Positions 24,118 through 34,432 of a DNA stretch of 64,000 bases are shown here, piece by piece. Position 1 is the first letter of the stretch. Each line of letters begins with the position of its first letter. The notes under the pieces were generated by a model. That model saw only the letters and a program-made list of their open reading frames with translations, searched no databases and was not told where the DNA came from. Where the stretch lies: NCBI RefSeq assembly GCF_963556105.2, contig NZ_OY829944.1:564501-628500 (forward strand), read 5' to 3'. The translations under genes and the position numbers were made by a program. The stretch comes from an uncultured Tolumonas sp. Its GTDB lineage: Bacteria; Pseudomonadota; Gammaproteobacteria; Enterobacterales; Aeromonadaceae.

Positions 24118-24342
24118 ATGGTGTCATATTCATTGGCAGAAGAATTTCCTGATCTGAGTGATCGTTTTACACGCTTAAGTCATGCCGATCCTGAATTTGC
24201 AGCACAGCTGGCTTCATTTTATGCGGTAGATGCGCAGATCATGACACTGAGCGGCGGTGATGCATCGGGCATTTTGACAGACTTAGCTACACAACGATTG
24301 CGTCTGAAAGAGTCGCTATACCGGCAGCTATTGAACAAATGA
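24118..24342 (+). CDS. YdcH/DUF465-family small protein
   Basis: 74 residues with a good ribosome site (CGGAGG). It resembles the DUF465/YdcH family: an N-terminal segment FPDLSDRFTRLSHADPEFAAQL and a C-terminal LRLKESLYRQLLNK, predicted to be two helices forming a coiled-coil hairpin. The function of the family is unknown. It follows dusA by 51 bases. Confidence 0.75.
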   Translation: MVSYSLAEEFPDLSDRFTRLSHADPEFAAQLASFYAVDAQIMTLSGGDASGILTDLATQRLRLKESLYRQLLNK

Positions 24343-24462
24343 TCGCATTATCAATATGTGATCTTTATCCCTCTTCATGCATGCCTCACTGGAATCCGGA
24401 AGAAAAACGATCTGACACTGCAATTTAGAACTGATTGTTAGATTTATTCATCTGGGGCAAAC

Positions 24463-25140
24463 ATGAACTTGCGTGGTGTGGTTTTTGATTTTAATGGCGT
24501 ATTGCTGTGGGATACGCATTTGCATGAACAAGCATGGCAGCTTTTTTCTGAACGGCTGCGTGGCAGAGCATTCACACATGAAGAGATGGATCGGCATGTT
24601 CATGGCCGGAATAATCGCCACACTTTAACTTATCTATCGGGACATGAATTAACGCCAACTGAACTCAACTCGTTGATAGAACAAAAAGAACATACCTATC
24701 ATGAGCTGGCAATTGCTGCTGGCGCTGAATATTGTTTTTCACCGGGGGCCGTTGCGCTGTTAGAGCAACTGCAACAGCGTCAGATCCCGTTCACTATCGC
24801 TACCGCTTCTCCCAAATTAAACGTCGATTTTTATTATCAGCAGCTGGATTTAGCGCGTTGGTTTGATCCTGCTAAACTGGTTTTTGATGACGGTTCACGC
24901 CCGGGAAAACCAGATCCGGCGTTATTTTTGGCTGCGGCGGCGCAAATTAACGTGCCATTTACAGAATGCCTACTGATTGAAGATTCATTGTCTGGCTTGG
25001 AAGCGGCTAGGCGTGGTGGTGCCGGTTACATTGTGGCACTCGGCCCGAAAGAAAAACATGCGTCATTAAGTTCAGTCGTAGGTGTGCATCAGGTTATTGC
25101 ACAGTTGGATGAGCTGGATGTTGCCGCTTTGTTTGGTTAA
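24463..25140 (+). CDS. HAD-superfamily phosphatase/phosphoglucomutase-like protein with DxN motif
   Basis: 225 residues with the fold markers of subfamily IA: motif I FDFNGVLL (nucleophile Asp9), an alpha-helical cap domain, motif II TIATAS, motif III lysine in GKPDPALF and motif IV LLIEDSLSGLEAA. The general acid/base Asp two residues after the nucleophile is replaced by Asn11 (DFN rather than DFD). That is unusual for the phosphatases and mutases of this family, so the substrate and even the reaction type are uncertain. It stands alone, convergent with lnt. Confidence 0.8.
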   Translation: MNLRGVVFDFNGVLLWDTHLHEQAWQLFSERLRGRAFTHEEMDRHVHGRNNRHTLTYLSGHELTPTELNSLIEQKEHTYHELAIAAGAEYCFSPGAVALLEQLQQRQIPFTIATASPKLNVDFYYQQLDLARWFDPAKLVFDDGSRPGKPDPALFLAAAAQINVPFTECLLIEDSLSGLEAARRGGAGYIVALGPKEKHASLSSVVGVHQVIAQLDELDVAALFG

Positions 25141-25169
25141 GCGAATCTGATTGAAATGATTTGAATTCA

Positions 25170-25194
25170 GCAGGCCAGAAGATGACTGGCCTGC
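25170..25194. terminator. Hairpin between convergent HAD gene and lnt, possible terminator
   Basis: 9-bp perfect stem GCAGGCCAG/CTGGCCTGC with a 7-base loop. T-tracts on both sides are poor, so termination strength is doubtful. Confidence 0.5.
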
Positions 25195-25205
25195 GGTTTA
25201 CTTGA

Positions 25206-26759
25206 TTATAAGTAACGAGCGCGCTTACGGTTTTGCTGCCAGAGTGCGATGACAAGCCCCGCAATACAAAAACCAATCAGCGGCAGAGAGCCCCAACGCG
25301 TATAGGGCGTGATGCCTGTGGTTGGTGCAACATCGGCACGCAGCACTTTCTGCTCAAATTGTGGCAGCATGGCAATGGTTTTGCCCTGATGGTCAAATGC
25401 CACGGTAACACCACTATTGGTGGCGCGGACAACGGGTTTACCAAATTCAATCGCGCGCATCCGGGCGATTTCCATGTGTTGCCACGGGCCGCCCGAGGTA
25501 CCAAACCAGCTGTCATTCGATACATTCACAATAAATTGTGTGTCTTCATGAATATTCTGGCGTAACTCATCAGAGTATTCCATTTCATAACAAATGGAGG
25601 TTGCAAACTTATAGCCACCGGCTAACAGGTTTTCCTGCACGGCATCACCGCGAGAAAACGATGACATTGGCAGATCAAAAAATGGCGCGATAGGGCGGAG
25701 CAAATCGCCAAATGGCACAAACTCACCGATCGGTAATAGATGATGTTTATACCAGCGGTTACCTTGACCATATTGATAACTGAGTTTGCCTTCCTTATCC
25801 ATCAGGCCGGTTGCTACCACACCGTTATAATAGCGATCCAGCGACTGATCATAATATTGAATGCCGGTAATAAAACCGGCTTTCTGACTGCGCATGGCAT
25901 CATCCATATTGGTCATGAATTCGCGCATGTCATTTTCCAGTGCTGGAACGGCGGATTCCGGCCAGATGATGATATCGGCACCTTTGCTTTCGCGGGTCAG
26001 ATCAATATAGCGAAGCAGGGTTGGTTTGATGAAATTAGGGTCCCACTTCGATGATTGTGGAATGTTGCCTTGTGCGAGCGCAAAATTGACCGGCTTGCCG
26101 GGTTGTGTCCAGACTTTTTGTTGTAGACCGTAACCGGTGACAAACAGCAAGGGCGGCAGAAGTAACCATAAAATTCGGCGTTGTTGCCAGCACAACAGAC
26201 ACGCGGCTGCACACCACACCACGGCCAGCGTGACGCTCTGTACACCAAACAAAGGGGCAAACCCAGCTAGCCAATTGTCGACCTGCGAATAACCCAGCCA
26301 CATCCACGGGAAACCGGTCATCACATGGCCCATGCTCCAGTCGCTGATCAACCATAACGCCGGAAATGCCAATAACAGACGGGTAGCTCCCGCTTTGGGA
26401 AAGAAGCGGTTGAGAAGTGCCGCAGCGATAGCGGGGTATAAAGAAAGATAAGCGCAGAGGATGGCGACCAGCACAAACGCAACAGGCAGAGATATTCCCC
26501 CAAATTGCGTCATGCTGACGTGGATCCACCAAAGGCTAGGCAGATTCATCGCCATCGCAAACAACCAGGTCAGGCGGAATGCCCGGCCAGCGGTTTGCTG
26601 ATGTAGTGAGGCCAATAAACCGAACATGGCCACAAACGCCAATGGCCACCAATTCAATGGTGCAAAGGCGGCGCCACAGAGCAAACCAGACAGCAACGCG
26701 CCCCAGAGAGCGCGTTGCGACGAAGGGCGATTAAACCCGTCAGAATTATTCCACTTCAT
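25206..26759 (-). CDS. lnt: Apolipoprotein N-acyltransferase
   Basis: Inner-membrane enzyme that adds the third acyl chain to lipoproteins. 517 residues. Several N-terminal membrane segments are followed by a periplasmic nitrilase-like domain with the Glu-Lys-Cys triad visible in IIWPESAVP, YKHHLLPIGEFVPFGD and SICYEMEY, then a last membrane helix. The start overlaps the corC end by 14 bases, as in E. coli. Part of the minus-strand unit miaB-ybeZ-ybeY-corC-lnt. Confidence 0.96.
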   Translation of the reverse strand: MKWNNSDGFNRPSSQRALWGALLSGLLCGAAFAPLNWWPLAFVAMFGLLASLHQQTAGRAFRLTWLFAMAMNLPSLWWIHVSMTQFGGISLPVAFVLVAILCAYLSLYPAIAAALLNRFFPKAGATRLLLAFPALWLISDWSMGHVMTGFPWMWLGYSQVDNWLAGFAPLFGVQSVTLAVVWCAAACLLCWQQRRILWLLLPPLLFVTGYGLQQKVWTQPGKPVNFALAQGNIPQSSKWDPNFIKPTLLRYIDLTRESKGADIIIWPESAVPALENDMREFMTNMDDAMRSQKAGFITGIQYYDQSLDRYYNGVVATGLMDKEGKLSYQYGQGNRWYKHHLLPIGEFVPFGDLLRPIAPFFDLPMSSFSRGDAVQENLLAGGYKFATSICYEMEYSDELRQNIHEDTQFIVNVSNDSWFGTSGGPWQHMEIARMRAIEFGKPVVRATNSGVTVAFDHQGKTIAMLPQFEQKVLRADVAPTTGITPYTRWGSLPLIGFCIAGLVIALWQQNRKRARYL

Positions 26760-27624
26760 TATTAGATCGCTGTTCAGGAATGGTCACTTGTAATTGGATC
26801 AGACGGCGACGATCAACCTGCAGGATCTTGAAGACAAACCCTGACAGCTCGATGCTATCACCTCGTTTGGGCAGGTGGCCAAAACCGTGCATGACGATGC
26901 CGCCAATGGTATCGACGTCATCGTCGCTAAAATGGCTACCAAAATGCTCGTTGAATTCTTCGATTGGCGTCAACGCATTGAGTGTAAAACGGCGTTCATC
27001 CAGCGCGCGGATCGAGGGTTGATCGGTCGATAGCTCGTCATATTCGTCTTCGATTTCGCCCACGATCAGTTCCAGAATATCTTCGATCGTTACCAGACCA
27101 GAAACACTGCCAAACTCATCGACCACAATCGCCATATGATAGCGTTGTTGCTGAAACTCTTTTAGCAGTCGATCGACGCGCTTACTTTCTGGCACCACCA
27201 CCGCAGGGCGTAGGGTTTTTTCGAAATCAAACGGTTCCGCGGTTAAGCCAAAACCATACGGCAACAGATCTTTGGCCAGCAAAATACCATCGACATGATC
27301 TTTATCGTCACTGATCACCGGAAAACGGGAATGCGCGGAGCGGATGATCATCGGTAAAAAGGCCGATACCGGCTGATCACGACGAATGGTGATCATTTGC
27401 GTACGAGGGATCATGATATCGCGTACGCGCAGTTCGGAGACTTCCAACACGCCTTCGATCATCTCTTTGGTATCTTCATCGATGACGTCGCGTTCTTCCG
27501 CATCCTGTATTACTTCAACCAGATCGTTACGATCTTTCGGCTCACCCTGAAACAGATGGCTTAAGCGTTCCAGCCATTTTTTTCGCGGTGAACCGTGACT
27601 ACTGTGAGGGTGCTCATCACTCAT
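26746..27624 (-). CDS. corC: CorC/YbeX family protein (CBS-domain, magnesium/cobalt efflux or ribosome-linked)
   Basis: 292 residues. Two CBS domains (VRDIMIPRTQMITIRRDQPVS..., and ...VVVPESKRVDRLLKEFQQQRYHMAIVVDEFGSVSGLVTIEDILE) followed by the CorC_HlyC transporter-associated domain (about residues 200-280, DTIGGIVMHGFGHLPKRGD). No membrane segments. Known as CorC/YbeX; reported roles in Mg2+/Co2+ resistance and in ribosome metabolism. It lies between ybeY and lnt. Confidence 0.93.
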   Translation of the reverse strand: MSDEHPHSSHGSPRKKWLERLSHLFQGEPKDRNDLVEVIQDAEERDVIDEDTKEMIEGVLEVSELRVRDIMIPRTQMITIRRDQPVSAFLPMIIRSAHSRFPVISDDKDHVDGILLAKDLLPYGFGLTAEPFDFEKTLRPAVVVPESKRVDRLLKEFQQQRYHMAIVVDEFGSVSGLVTIEDILELIVGEIEDEYDELSTDQPSIRALDERRFTLNALTPIEEFNEHFGSHFSDDDVDTIGGIVMHGFGHLPKRGDSIELSGFVFKILQVDRRRLIQLQVTIPEQRSNNEVE

Positions 27625-27638
27625 GATGTCATAAATCC

Positions 27639-28106
27639 TTAAATTTCATCATCTTTATAAGGGTCAGGATAATTCAGCGCTTGCATGAATTCTTTTTCCA
27701 ACGCTTCCATCTCTTCGGCTTCATCATCTTCTATATGGTCATAACCGAGTAAATGCAAGCTGCCGTGGATCACCATGTGGGCCCAGTGCGATTCCAGCGT
27801 TTTTTGTTGCTCGCTGGCTTCTTGTTCTACCACTTGCCGGCAAATGATTAAATCACCTAACAGCGGAAAATCTTCCACGCCCGGCGGGCATTCGAAGGGA
27901 AACGACAGCACATTGGTCGGTTTATCTTTGCCACGATAGGTGAGGTTCAGATCATTGCTTTCGGCTTCGTCAACAATGCGGATCGTCACTTCCGCTTCTT
28001 GCTGAAACGGTAAAATGGCGGTATCCAGCCATTGCTGAAATTGCGCTTCTGATGGCAAGCCGCTGCTGTCAGCACAAGCTAACTGCAGATCAAGCGTGAT
28101 GCTCAT
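27639..28106 (-). CDS. ybeY: Endoribonuclease YbeY
   Basis: Zinc-dependent protein needed for 16S rRNA 3'-end maturation and ribosome quality control. 155 residues; the zinc motif is [11 protein letters not shown] near residues 114-124. It overlaps ybeZ by 4 bases. Confidence 0.95.
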   Translation of the reverse strand: MSITLDLQLACADSSGLPSEAQFQQWLDTAILPFQQEAEVTIRIVDEAESNDLNLTYRGKDKPTNVLSFPFECPPGVEDFPLLGDLIICRQVVEQEASEQQKTLESHWAHMVIHGSLHLLGYDHIEDDEAEEMEALEKEFMQALNYPDPYKDDEI

Positions 28107-29152
28107 GACGATGATTCCTCGTGCGGCGCTGCTTTGCCTTCCGCGATTATTTTTTGTTGCTCAAATTTTTCGTAAGCCTGCACGATGCGTGCGACAACAG
28201 GATGACGAACCACATCCGTGGCTTGGAAAAAGTTAAATGACAGCCCGTCGACACCATTTAATACTTCGATAGAGTGGCGCAAACCTGATTTCACGTTGCG
28301 TGGCAAGTCGATCTGGGTGATATCACCGGTGATCACGGCGCGCGAGTTAAAGCCGATACGGGTCAGGAACATCTTCATCTGTTCCACGGTGGTGTTTTGC
28401 CCTTCATCCAGAATGATAAAGGCATCATTCAGCGTACGACCACGCATATAAGCCAACGGCGCGATCTCAATGATGTTGCGCTCGATCAGTTTTTCAACCC
28501 GTTCGAAGCCCAGCATCTCAAACAGCGCATCGTAAAGCGGACGCAAATACGGATCGACCTTCTGACTTAAATCACCCGGCAGGAAACCCAGTTTTTCACC
28601 GGCTTCGACCGCGGGGCGGGTGAGTAGAATACGGCGCACTTCCTGACGCTCTAACGCATCGACGGCGGCAGCCACGGCTAAATAAGTTTTACCGGTACCC
28701 GCAGGGCCAATACCAAAGGTAATGTCATGCGCGACAATATTATTAACGTATTGCGCCTGATTCGGCGAACGTGGTTTCACCATGCCGCGTTTGGTTTTGA
28801 TGTTGACTTCTTTGCCATACGGGATGGCATTCGGTGTTTCGTTGTCGTCACTTTGTTCCAGCATATGACACTGCTGGATCGCCAGATGCACTTGATCCGG
28901 TGTCAGATCGACTACTTTCTGCCCGCGTACTGGCTGTGTTTCCACATACAGCTGTTTCAGCAGATCAGCGACCACTTGCGCGATAGCGCCTTTACCAACA
29001 ATCTGGAAATGGTTGTTGCGATAGATGATTTCCACACCCATGCGACGTTCAATCTGCTTGATGTTGTCATCAAACGGGCCGCATAAACTGGCCAGACGTT
29101 GGCTATCCGCGGGGTCTAAATGAAGGTCGAGAGTGGCAATGTGTCGGCTCAA
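28103..29152 (-). CDS. ybeZ: PhoH-like ATPase YbeZ
   Basis: 349 residues from the TTG at 29152. An N-terminal segment ([28 protein letters not shown]-like) precedes the PhoH ATPase with Walker [12 protein letters not shown] and Walker [13 protein letters not shown]. The frame continues upstream to an ATG at 29182, but that ATG is within the miaB terminator hairpin. The TTG has the ribosome site CGAGGA at proper spacing and gives the N-terminus expected from E. coli YbeZ. Confidence 0.93.
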   Translation of the reverse strand: MSRHIATLDLHLDPADSQRLASLCGPFDDNIKQIERRMGVEIIYRNNHFQIVGKGAIAQVVADLLKQLYVETQPVRGQKVVDLTPDQVHLAIQQCHMLEQSDDNETPNAIPYGKEVNIKTKRGMVKPRSPNQAQYVNNIVAHDITFGIGPAGTGKTYLAVAAAVDALERQEVRRILLTRPAVEAGEKLGFLPGDLSQKVDPYLRPLYDALFEMLGFERVEKLIERNIIEIAPLAYMRGRTLNDAFIILDEGQNTTVEQMKMFLTRIGFNSRAVITGDITQIDLPRNVKSGLRHSIEVLNGVDGLSFNFFQATDVVRHPVVARIVQAYEKFEQQKIIAEGKAAPHEESSS

Positions 29153-29167
29153 GGTATTCCTCGTTAT

Positions 29168-29192
29168 AAAACAGGCCGTCATACGACGGCCA
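29168..29192 (-). terminator. Intrinsic terminator between miaB and ybeZ
   Basis: On the minus strand GGCCGTC/GACGGCC (7 bp, GTAT loop) followed by TGTTTTAT. It overlaps the discarded upstream ATG of ybeZ and suggests partial termination inside this operon. Confidence 0.75.
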
Positions 29193-29204
29193 GAAAATCA
29201 GTGA

Positions 29205-30635
29205 TTATGGGCGGAACTGGGCAACACCCAATTCATCGGCAACACCATCGGGGCGGCGACTTAAAATCTCCGCTGGCTTAATTTGATGGCGCAGATCCAT
29301 TTCCGCTTCGGTGCGAACAATCTCGCCACGCAGCGAATGTGGTCGCGCTTCGGTAATGCGCACATCCACAAACTGACCAATCAGACGGGCATCGCCTTCG
29401 AAATTCACCACGCGGTTATTTTCGGTGCGGCCACGCAGTTCCATGATGTTCTGGCTGGATGGGCCTTCGACCAGAATGCGCTGAATAGAGTCATGCATCT
29501 GGCGGCTGTATTGCATCGCCTGATTGTTGATGGTTTGCTGCAAGTGATACAGACGCTCTTTTTTCACTTCCAGCGGCGTATCGTCGGGCATATCGGCAGC
29601 CGGTGTACCCGGGCGTGCGCTGAAGATGAAGCTGTAGCTGGTATCGAACTGCACTTCTTCAATCAATTTCATGGTTTTGGCGAAATCGTCATCGGTTTCA
29701 CCAGGGAAACCCACGATAAAGTCAGAACTGATCAGAATGTCTGGGCGCACGGCTTTCAGCTTGCGGATCTTTGATTTGTATTCCAACGCGGTGTGCGGGC
29801 GTTTCATCATCGACAAGATCTTGTCGGAACCGCTTTGTACCGGCAGATGCAGGAAACTCACCAGTTCAGGCGTGTCTTGATACACGTCGATAATGTCGTC
29901 GGTGAATTCGATCGGGTGGCTGGTGGTGTAACGAATACGGTCAATGCCATCAATCGCCGCCACCATACGCAGTAACTGAGCAAAGCTACAGATGCTGCCA
30001 TCGTGGTTGGCACCGCGATACGCATTCACGTTTTGCCCCAGCAGATTCACTTCACGCACGCCTTGTTCCGCCAGTTGTGCAATTTCATACAGCACATCAT
30101 CCAGCGGACGGCTGACTTCCTCACCACGGGTATAAGGCACCACGCAGTAAGTACAATATTTAGAACAACCTTCCATGATGGAAACATAGGCCGTCGGGCC
30201 TTCAGCACGTGGCTCTGGCAGGTTGTCGAATTTCTCGATTTCCGGGAATGACACGTCGACCTGTGCGCCGTGACCTTCTTTGACCTGCTTGATCATATTC
30301 GGCAGGCGGTGCAGGGTTTGCGGGCCAAACACCACATCGACATTCGGCGCGCGTGCGCGGATCGCTTTGCCTTCTTGGGACGCCACGCAACCGCCGACCG
30401 CGATCACCAGCTCCGGATTTTTCTTTTTCAGCTCTTTCCAGCGTCCTAACTGGTGGAACAGTTTTTCTTGCGCTTTTTCGCGAATAGAACAGGTATTCAA
30501 TACCAGCAGGTCAGCTTCTTCCGGAAGCTCGGTGGTTTCATAACCCAGTGAACTGGTCAACAAATCTACCATTTTGGCCGAGTCGTACTCGTTCATCTGG
30601 CAGCCCCAGGTTTTGATATGCAGTTTCTTGCTCAT
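29205..30635 (-). CDS. miaB: tRNA-2-methylthio-N6-dimethylallyladenosine synthase MiaB
   Basis: Radical-SAM methylthiotransferase acting on A37 of tRNAs reading UNN codons. 476 residues. N-terminal cluster-binding cysteines in [12 protein letters not shown] and [12 protein letters not shown], radical SAM motif [15 protein letters not shown] near residue 157, and a C-terminal TRAM domain ([24 protein letters not shown]). First gene of the minus-strand ybeZ-ybeY-corC-lnt group, as in E. coli. Confidence 0.97.
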   Translation of the reverse strand: MSKKLHIKTWGCQMNEYDSAKMVDLLTSSLGYETTELPEEADLLVLNTCSIREKAQEKLFHQLGRWKELKKKNPELVIAVGGCVASQEGKAIRARAPNVDVVFGPQTLHRLPNMIKQVKEGHGAQVDVSFPEIEKFDNLPEPRAEGPTAYVSIMEGCSKYCTYCVVPYTRGEEVSRPLDDVLYEIAQLAEQGVREVNLLGQNVNAYRGANHDGSICSFAQLLRMVAAIDGIDRIRYTTSHPIEFTDDIIDVYQDTPELVSFLHLPVQSGSDKILSMMKRPHTALEYKSKIRKLKAVRPDILISSDFIVGFPGETDDDFAKTMKLIEEVQFDTSYSFIFSARPGTPAADMPDDTPLEVKKERLYHLQQTINNQAMQYSRQMHDSIQRILVEGPSSQNIMELRGRTENNRVVNFEGDARLIGQFVDVRITEARPHSLRGEIVRTEAEMDLRHQIKPAEILSRRPDGVADELGVAQFRP

Positions 30636-30841
30636 GGATTGTTAGCTGACTCACTATTAACAAAGACGCAGTATTCTACTTGGTTAGTCAGGTACTGACT
30701 ATATTTGCAGCTTTAACCTGACCAGAATTCACATCTTTCCTGTCGATCAAGCGTGGGAATCCCTGCGTCGGCTAGTTATCAGCGCGCCGACTTTCCTCTA
30801 TAATACCCGGTCTTTTGTGGATCAATCGTAGGTTTAGCATT

Positions 30842-31096
30842 ATGCCAGTGTATCAGTACGAGTGTACTCATTGTGGTCATCAGCTTGCGAAATTGCAGAA
30901 AATGTCTGATGCACCGCTGGTGGATTGTCCGGCTTGCTCTCAGGCCGCACTGAAAAAACTGCTGTCCGCACCTGGATTTCGCCTGAAAGGCGGTGGCTGG
31001 TATGAAACAGATTTCAAAACCGGCACCAAAAAGAATCTGGCAAGTTGCGACTCAGCACAAGGCGGATGCGCGAGCTGTCCGGCTGCTGGCGAATAA
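30842..31096 (+). CDS. FmdB-type zinc-ribbon protein
   Basis: 84 residues from ATG 30842: MPVYQYECTHCGHQLAKLQKMSD with two CxxC knuckles (CTHC, CPAC), the FmdB/CxxC_CxxC_SSSS putative regulatory family. The C-terminus is Cys- and Gly-rich (CDSAQGGCASCPAAGE). A TATAAT at 30799-30804 may be its -10. It stands 52 bases before aspS, a neighbour pair common in gammaproteobacteria. Function unknown. Confidence 0.88.
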   Translation: MPVYQYECTHCGHQLAKLQKMSDAPLVDCPACSQAALKKLLSAPGFRLKGGGWYETDFKTGTKKNLASCDSAQGGCASCPAAGE

Positions 31097-31148
31097 TTAA
31101 ATGAATCTCCGGAATGCCGGAGATATAAATTCAGTAAAGGAATAAATC

Positions 31149-32915
31149 ATGCGTAGCATTTACTGTGGTCAGGTGACAAGTAGCCATGTCGATCAGACTG
31201 TAACCCTGTGTGGTTGGGTTCATCGCCGTCGCGATTTGGGCGGGCTGATTTTTATCGACATGCGTGACCGCGAAGGCATTATTCAGGTGTTTTTCGATCC
31301 GGATCAGCCGGAAGCATTCGCACTGGCATCAGAACTGCGTAATGAATTCTGTATTCGTGTCACTGGTACAGTACGCGCGCGCCCAGAAAGCCAGATCAAC
31401 AAAGATATGGCGACGGGTGAAGTCGAAGTGTTCGCGCATGGTTTAGAGATCATCAATCGTTCAGAAGCGTTACCACTGGATTTCAACCAGACCAACACCG
31501 AAGAACAGCGTCTGAAATACCGTTATCTGGATCTGCGTCGCCCGGAAATGGCTGCCTCACTGAAAACCCGTGCCCGCATCACCAGCTTTGTGCGCCGTTA
31601 TATGGACGAGCATGGTTTCCTCGATATTGAAACGCCAATGCTGACCAAAGCGACACCGGAAGGTGCGCGTGACTATCTGGTGCCAAGCCGTGTGCATAAA
31701 GGTAAATTCTACGCACTGCCACAATCACCACAACTGTTCAAACAGCTGCTGATGATGTCGGGTTTTGATCGCTACTATCAGATCGTGAAATGCTTCCGTG
31801 ATGAAGATCTGCGTGCTGATCGTCAGCCAGAATTCACCCAGATCGACGTGGAAACCTCGTTCCTGAACGCCGATCAAGTGCGTGAACTGATGGAAAACAT
31901 GATCCGTGGTCTGTGGCAGAATGTGATTGGCGTTGATTTGGGTCAATTCCCAATCATGACTTTTGACGAAGCGATGCGTCGTTACGGTTCTGATAAGCCA
32001 GATCTGCGTAACCCAATGGAAATGGTCGATGTCGCTGACCTGCTGAAAGAAGTGGCGTTTGCGGTGTTTGCAGGCCCTGCGAATGATCCGAAAGGTCGTG
32101 TGGCTGCACTGCGTGTACCGGGCGGTGCCCAGTTGTCACGCAAACAGATCGACGAATACACCCAATTCGTGGCGATTTATGGCGCGAAAGGTCTGGCATG
32201 GATGAAAGTCAATCAGGCGGCAAATGGTCTGGAAGGCGTGCAATCGCCCGTGGCTAAGTTCCTGAACGACGAGATCGTGCGTGAAATTCTGCGCCGCACG
32301 GGCGCACAAGACGGCGATATCATCTTCTTCGGTGCTGACAGCAAAAAAGTGGTGTGTGACGCGATTGGTGCACTGCGTCTGAAACTGAGTCGCGATCTGG
32401 ATCTGGTGGAAAACTGCTGGAAACCATTGTGGGTCGTTGATTTCCCAATGTTTGAAGAAGATGGTGAAGGTGGCGTCACCGCGATGCATCACCCATTCAC
32501 CGCACCGAAAGATTTCACGCCGGAACAACTGGAAGCAGATCCATTAGCCGCTTACGCCAACGCTTATGACATGGTCATTAATGGTTACGAAGTGGGCGGT
32601 GGTTCCGTGCGTATTCACCGCAGCGAAATGCAACAAACTGTATTCCGTGCAATTGGCATCAGTGAAGCAGAACAAAAAGAGAAATTCGGCTTCCTGCTCG
32701 ATGCACTGAAATTTGGTACACCGCCGCATGCCGGTCTGGCTTTTGGTCTCGATCGTCTGACCATGCTGTTGATTGGCAGCGACAACATTCGTGACGTGAT
32801 TGCGTTCCCGAAAACCACCGCAGCTGCCTGTCTGATGACCGATGCGCCAAGTTTTGCCAACCAGCAACAACTGGGTGAGCTGGCTATTCAAACTACGGTG
32901 AAAGCGGCCGAATAA
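31149..32915 (+). CDS. aspS: Aspartyl-tRNA synthetase
   Basis: 588 residues. N-terminal OB-fold anticodon-binding domain ([26 protein letters not shown]), class-II motif 2 ([18 protein letters not shown]), a bacterial GAD insertion domain (about residues 290-410), and motif 3 [13 protein letters not shown]. Long enough to be the standard bacterial type. Ribosome site AAAGGA precedes ATG 31149. Confidence 0.97.
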   Translation: MRSIYCGQVTSSHVDQTVTLCGWVHRRRDLGGLIFIDMRDREGIIQVFFDPDQPEAFALASELRNEFCIRVTGTVRARPESQINKDMATGEVEVFAHGLEIINRSEALPLDFNQTNTEEQRLKYRYLDLRRPEMAASLKTRARITSFVRRYMDEHGFLDIETPMLTKATPEGARDYLVPSRVHKGKFYALPQSPQLFKQLLMMSGFDRYYQIVKCFRDEDLRADRQPEFTQIDVETSFLNADQVRELMENMIRGLWQNVIGVDLGQFPIMTFDEAMRRYGSDKPDLRNPMEMVDVADLLKEVAFAVFAGPANDPKGRVAALRVPGGAQLSRKQIDEYTQFVAIYGAKGLAWMKVNQAANGLEGVQSPVAKFLNDEIVREILRRTGAQDGDIIFFGADSKKVVCDAIGALRLKLSRDLDLVENCWKPLWVVDFPMFEEDGEGGVTAMHHPFTAPKDFTPEQLEADPLAAYANAYDMVINGYEVGGGSVRIHRSEMQQTVFRAIGISEAEQKEKFGFLLDALKFGTPPHAGLAFGLDRLTMLLIGSDNIRDVIAFPKTTAAACLMTDAPSFANQQQLGELAIQTTVKAAE

Positions 32916-32927
32916 ATTTTTGTTTTT

Positions 32928-32977
32928 CGGGTAACGCGGCTTTTGTGACGGGAATGCTACTGTCACCACGTTACCCG
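32928..32977. repeat. Long interrupted inverted repeat between aspS and yebC
   Basis: CGGGTAACG (32928-32936) pairs with CGTTACCCG (32969-32977), and inside it GTGAC (32945-32949) pairs with GTCAC (32962-32966). No T-tract follows, so it looks like an mRNA structure or protein site rather than a terminator. Confidence 0.6.
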
Positions 32978-33025
32978 CTGATTTTAGCTGATAGATTCAG
33001 CGTTAATTTTTATCGGGAGAGAGTT

Positions 33026-33770
33026 ATGGCAGGTCACAGTAAGTGGGGCCAACATTAAACACCGCAAAGCAGCGCAAGATGCGAAACGCGGTAAAATGTT
33101 TACTAAAATGATCCGTGAAATTACCACGGCAGCTCGCCTGGGTGGCCCAGATGCGGGTTCTAACCCACGTTTGCGTGCAGCGGTTGCAGCAGCACTGTCT
33201 ATCAACATGACTCGTGACACGGTTGATCGTGCGATCAAACGTGGTGCAGGTGGTGATGATGGCGTTGAATTAGAAACCTTAGTGTATGAAGGTTACGGCC
33301 CGGCGGGCACTGCTGTGATGGTTGAATGTATGACTGACAACCGTAACCGTACAGTGGCTGGTGTGCGTCATGCGTTCAGTAAGAGCGGTGGTGCGTTGGG
33401 TACTGACGGCTCAGTGGCTTATCTGTTTACCAAAAAAGGCATTATCTCTTTTGCCAACGCCGATGAAGATGCCTTGATGGAAGCGGCGCTGGAAGCGGGT
33501 GCTGATGACGTTGAAACCAATGATGATGGTTCTATCGACGTTTATACCTCGCCATTTGATTTCGGTACTGTATTGGATGTATTAGAAGCTGCTGGTTTCA
33601 AACCAGACAATGCCAATGTCAGCATGATCCCAAGTACTGAAGTTGATCTGAGCGTAGACGATGCGCCAAAACTGATGAAACTGGTAGATATGTTGGAAGA
33701 TCTGGACGACGTACAAGAGGTTTATCACAACGGTACGATGTCAGATGAAGTTGCTGCTGCACTGGAATAA
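33026..33770 (+). CDS. yebC: YebC/TACO1-family protein, frame interrupted by an extra G at 33045-33048
   Basis: YebC-family protein, annotated as a transcriptional regulator and more recently linked to translation of difficult (polyproline) stretches. Starting at ATG 33026 (ribosome site GGGAGAGAG) the reading MAGHSKW is normal, then the frame is lost at GGGG (33045-33048). With one G removed it reads [26 protein letters not shown] and continues open to 33770. That gives 247 residues, the family length. The annotated frame alone would begin artificially at 33096. Second homopolymer insertion of the same kind as in eno. Confidence 0.93.
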
Positions 33771-33790
33771 TAATTCTGCATTAGTTTGAT

Positions 33791-33814
33791 AAGGGAGCTT
33801 CGGCTCCCTTTTTT
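33791..33814 (+). terminator. Intrinsic terminator after yebC
   Basis: AAGGGAGC/GCTCCCTT with TTCG tetraloop, then TTTT. Confidence 0.93.
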
Positions 33815-33900
33815 GTCAGTGCAGTATTTGTTAGCGTGATTTTTTACGCACGTGGTAGGCTGCGCCTGTTTCCTTCTTCATAATTTTTATAAGTGTTGGT

Positions 33901-34422
33901 ATGACAATCATTCTGGGTATCGATCCGGGGTCGCGCATTACTGGGTATGGCGTGATCCGACAACAGGCTGGCAAGGTGGAATATCTAGGGTCTGGTTGCA
34001 TCCGTACCAGTGGTGAGCAATTGTCGGATAAATTGAAACAGATTTACGACGGGATTAGCGAAATTATTCTGCAATTCAAACCTGATCTCTTTGCCATTGA
34101 GCAGGTCTTTATGGCGAAAAACCCGGATTCCGCACTCAAGCTTGGACAGGCGAGGGGCTGTGCCATTGTTGCGGCTGTTAATGCCGGTTTACCGGTCGCC
34201 GAATATGCTGCCCGTCAGGTCAAACAATCGGTTGTTGGTACCGGTGCTGCGGATAAAGAACAGGTGCAGCACATGGTGAAACAGTTGTTGAAATTACCGG
34301 CTTGTCCACAAGCGGATGCGGCCGATGCTTTAGCGGTGGCGCTTTGCCATACCCATACACAACAAAGCCTGATCCGCATGGCGGGTAAAGTGCAGGGCAC
34401 TGTGCGTGGGCGCCTGCGATAA
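33901..34422 (+). CDS. ruvC: Holliday junction resolvase RuvC
   Basis: Endonuclease that cuts Holliday junctions symmetrically. 173 residues. Acidic active site: Asp7 in [12 protein letters not shown], Glu in [23 protein letters not shown] near residue 66, and Asp residues in [13 protein letters not shown] near 138-141. It sits before ruvAB but is separated from them by a LexA box, as in E. coli. Confidence 0.96.
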   Translation: MTIILGIDPGSRITGYGVIRQQAGKVEYLGSGCIRTSGEQLSDKLKQIYDGISEIILQFKPDLFAIEQVFMAKNPDSALKLGQARGCAIVAAVNAGLPVAEYAARQVKQSVVGTGAADKEQVQHMVKQLLKLPACPQADAADALAVALCHTHTQQSLIRMAGKVQGTVRGRLR

Positions 34423-34432
34423 TCCACCGAAT

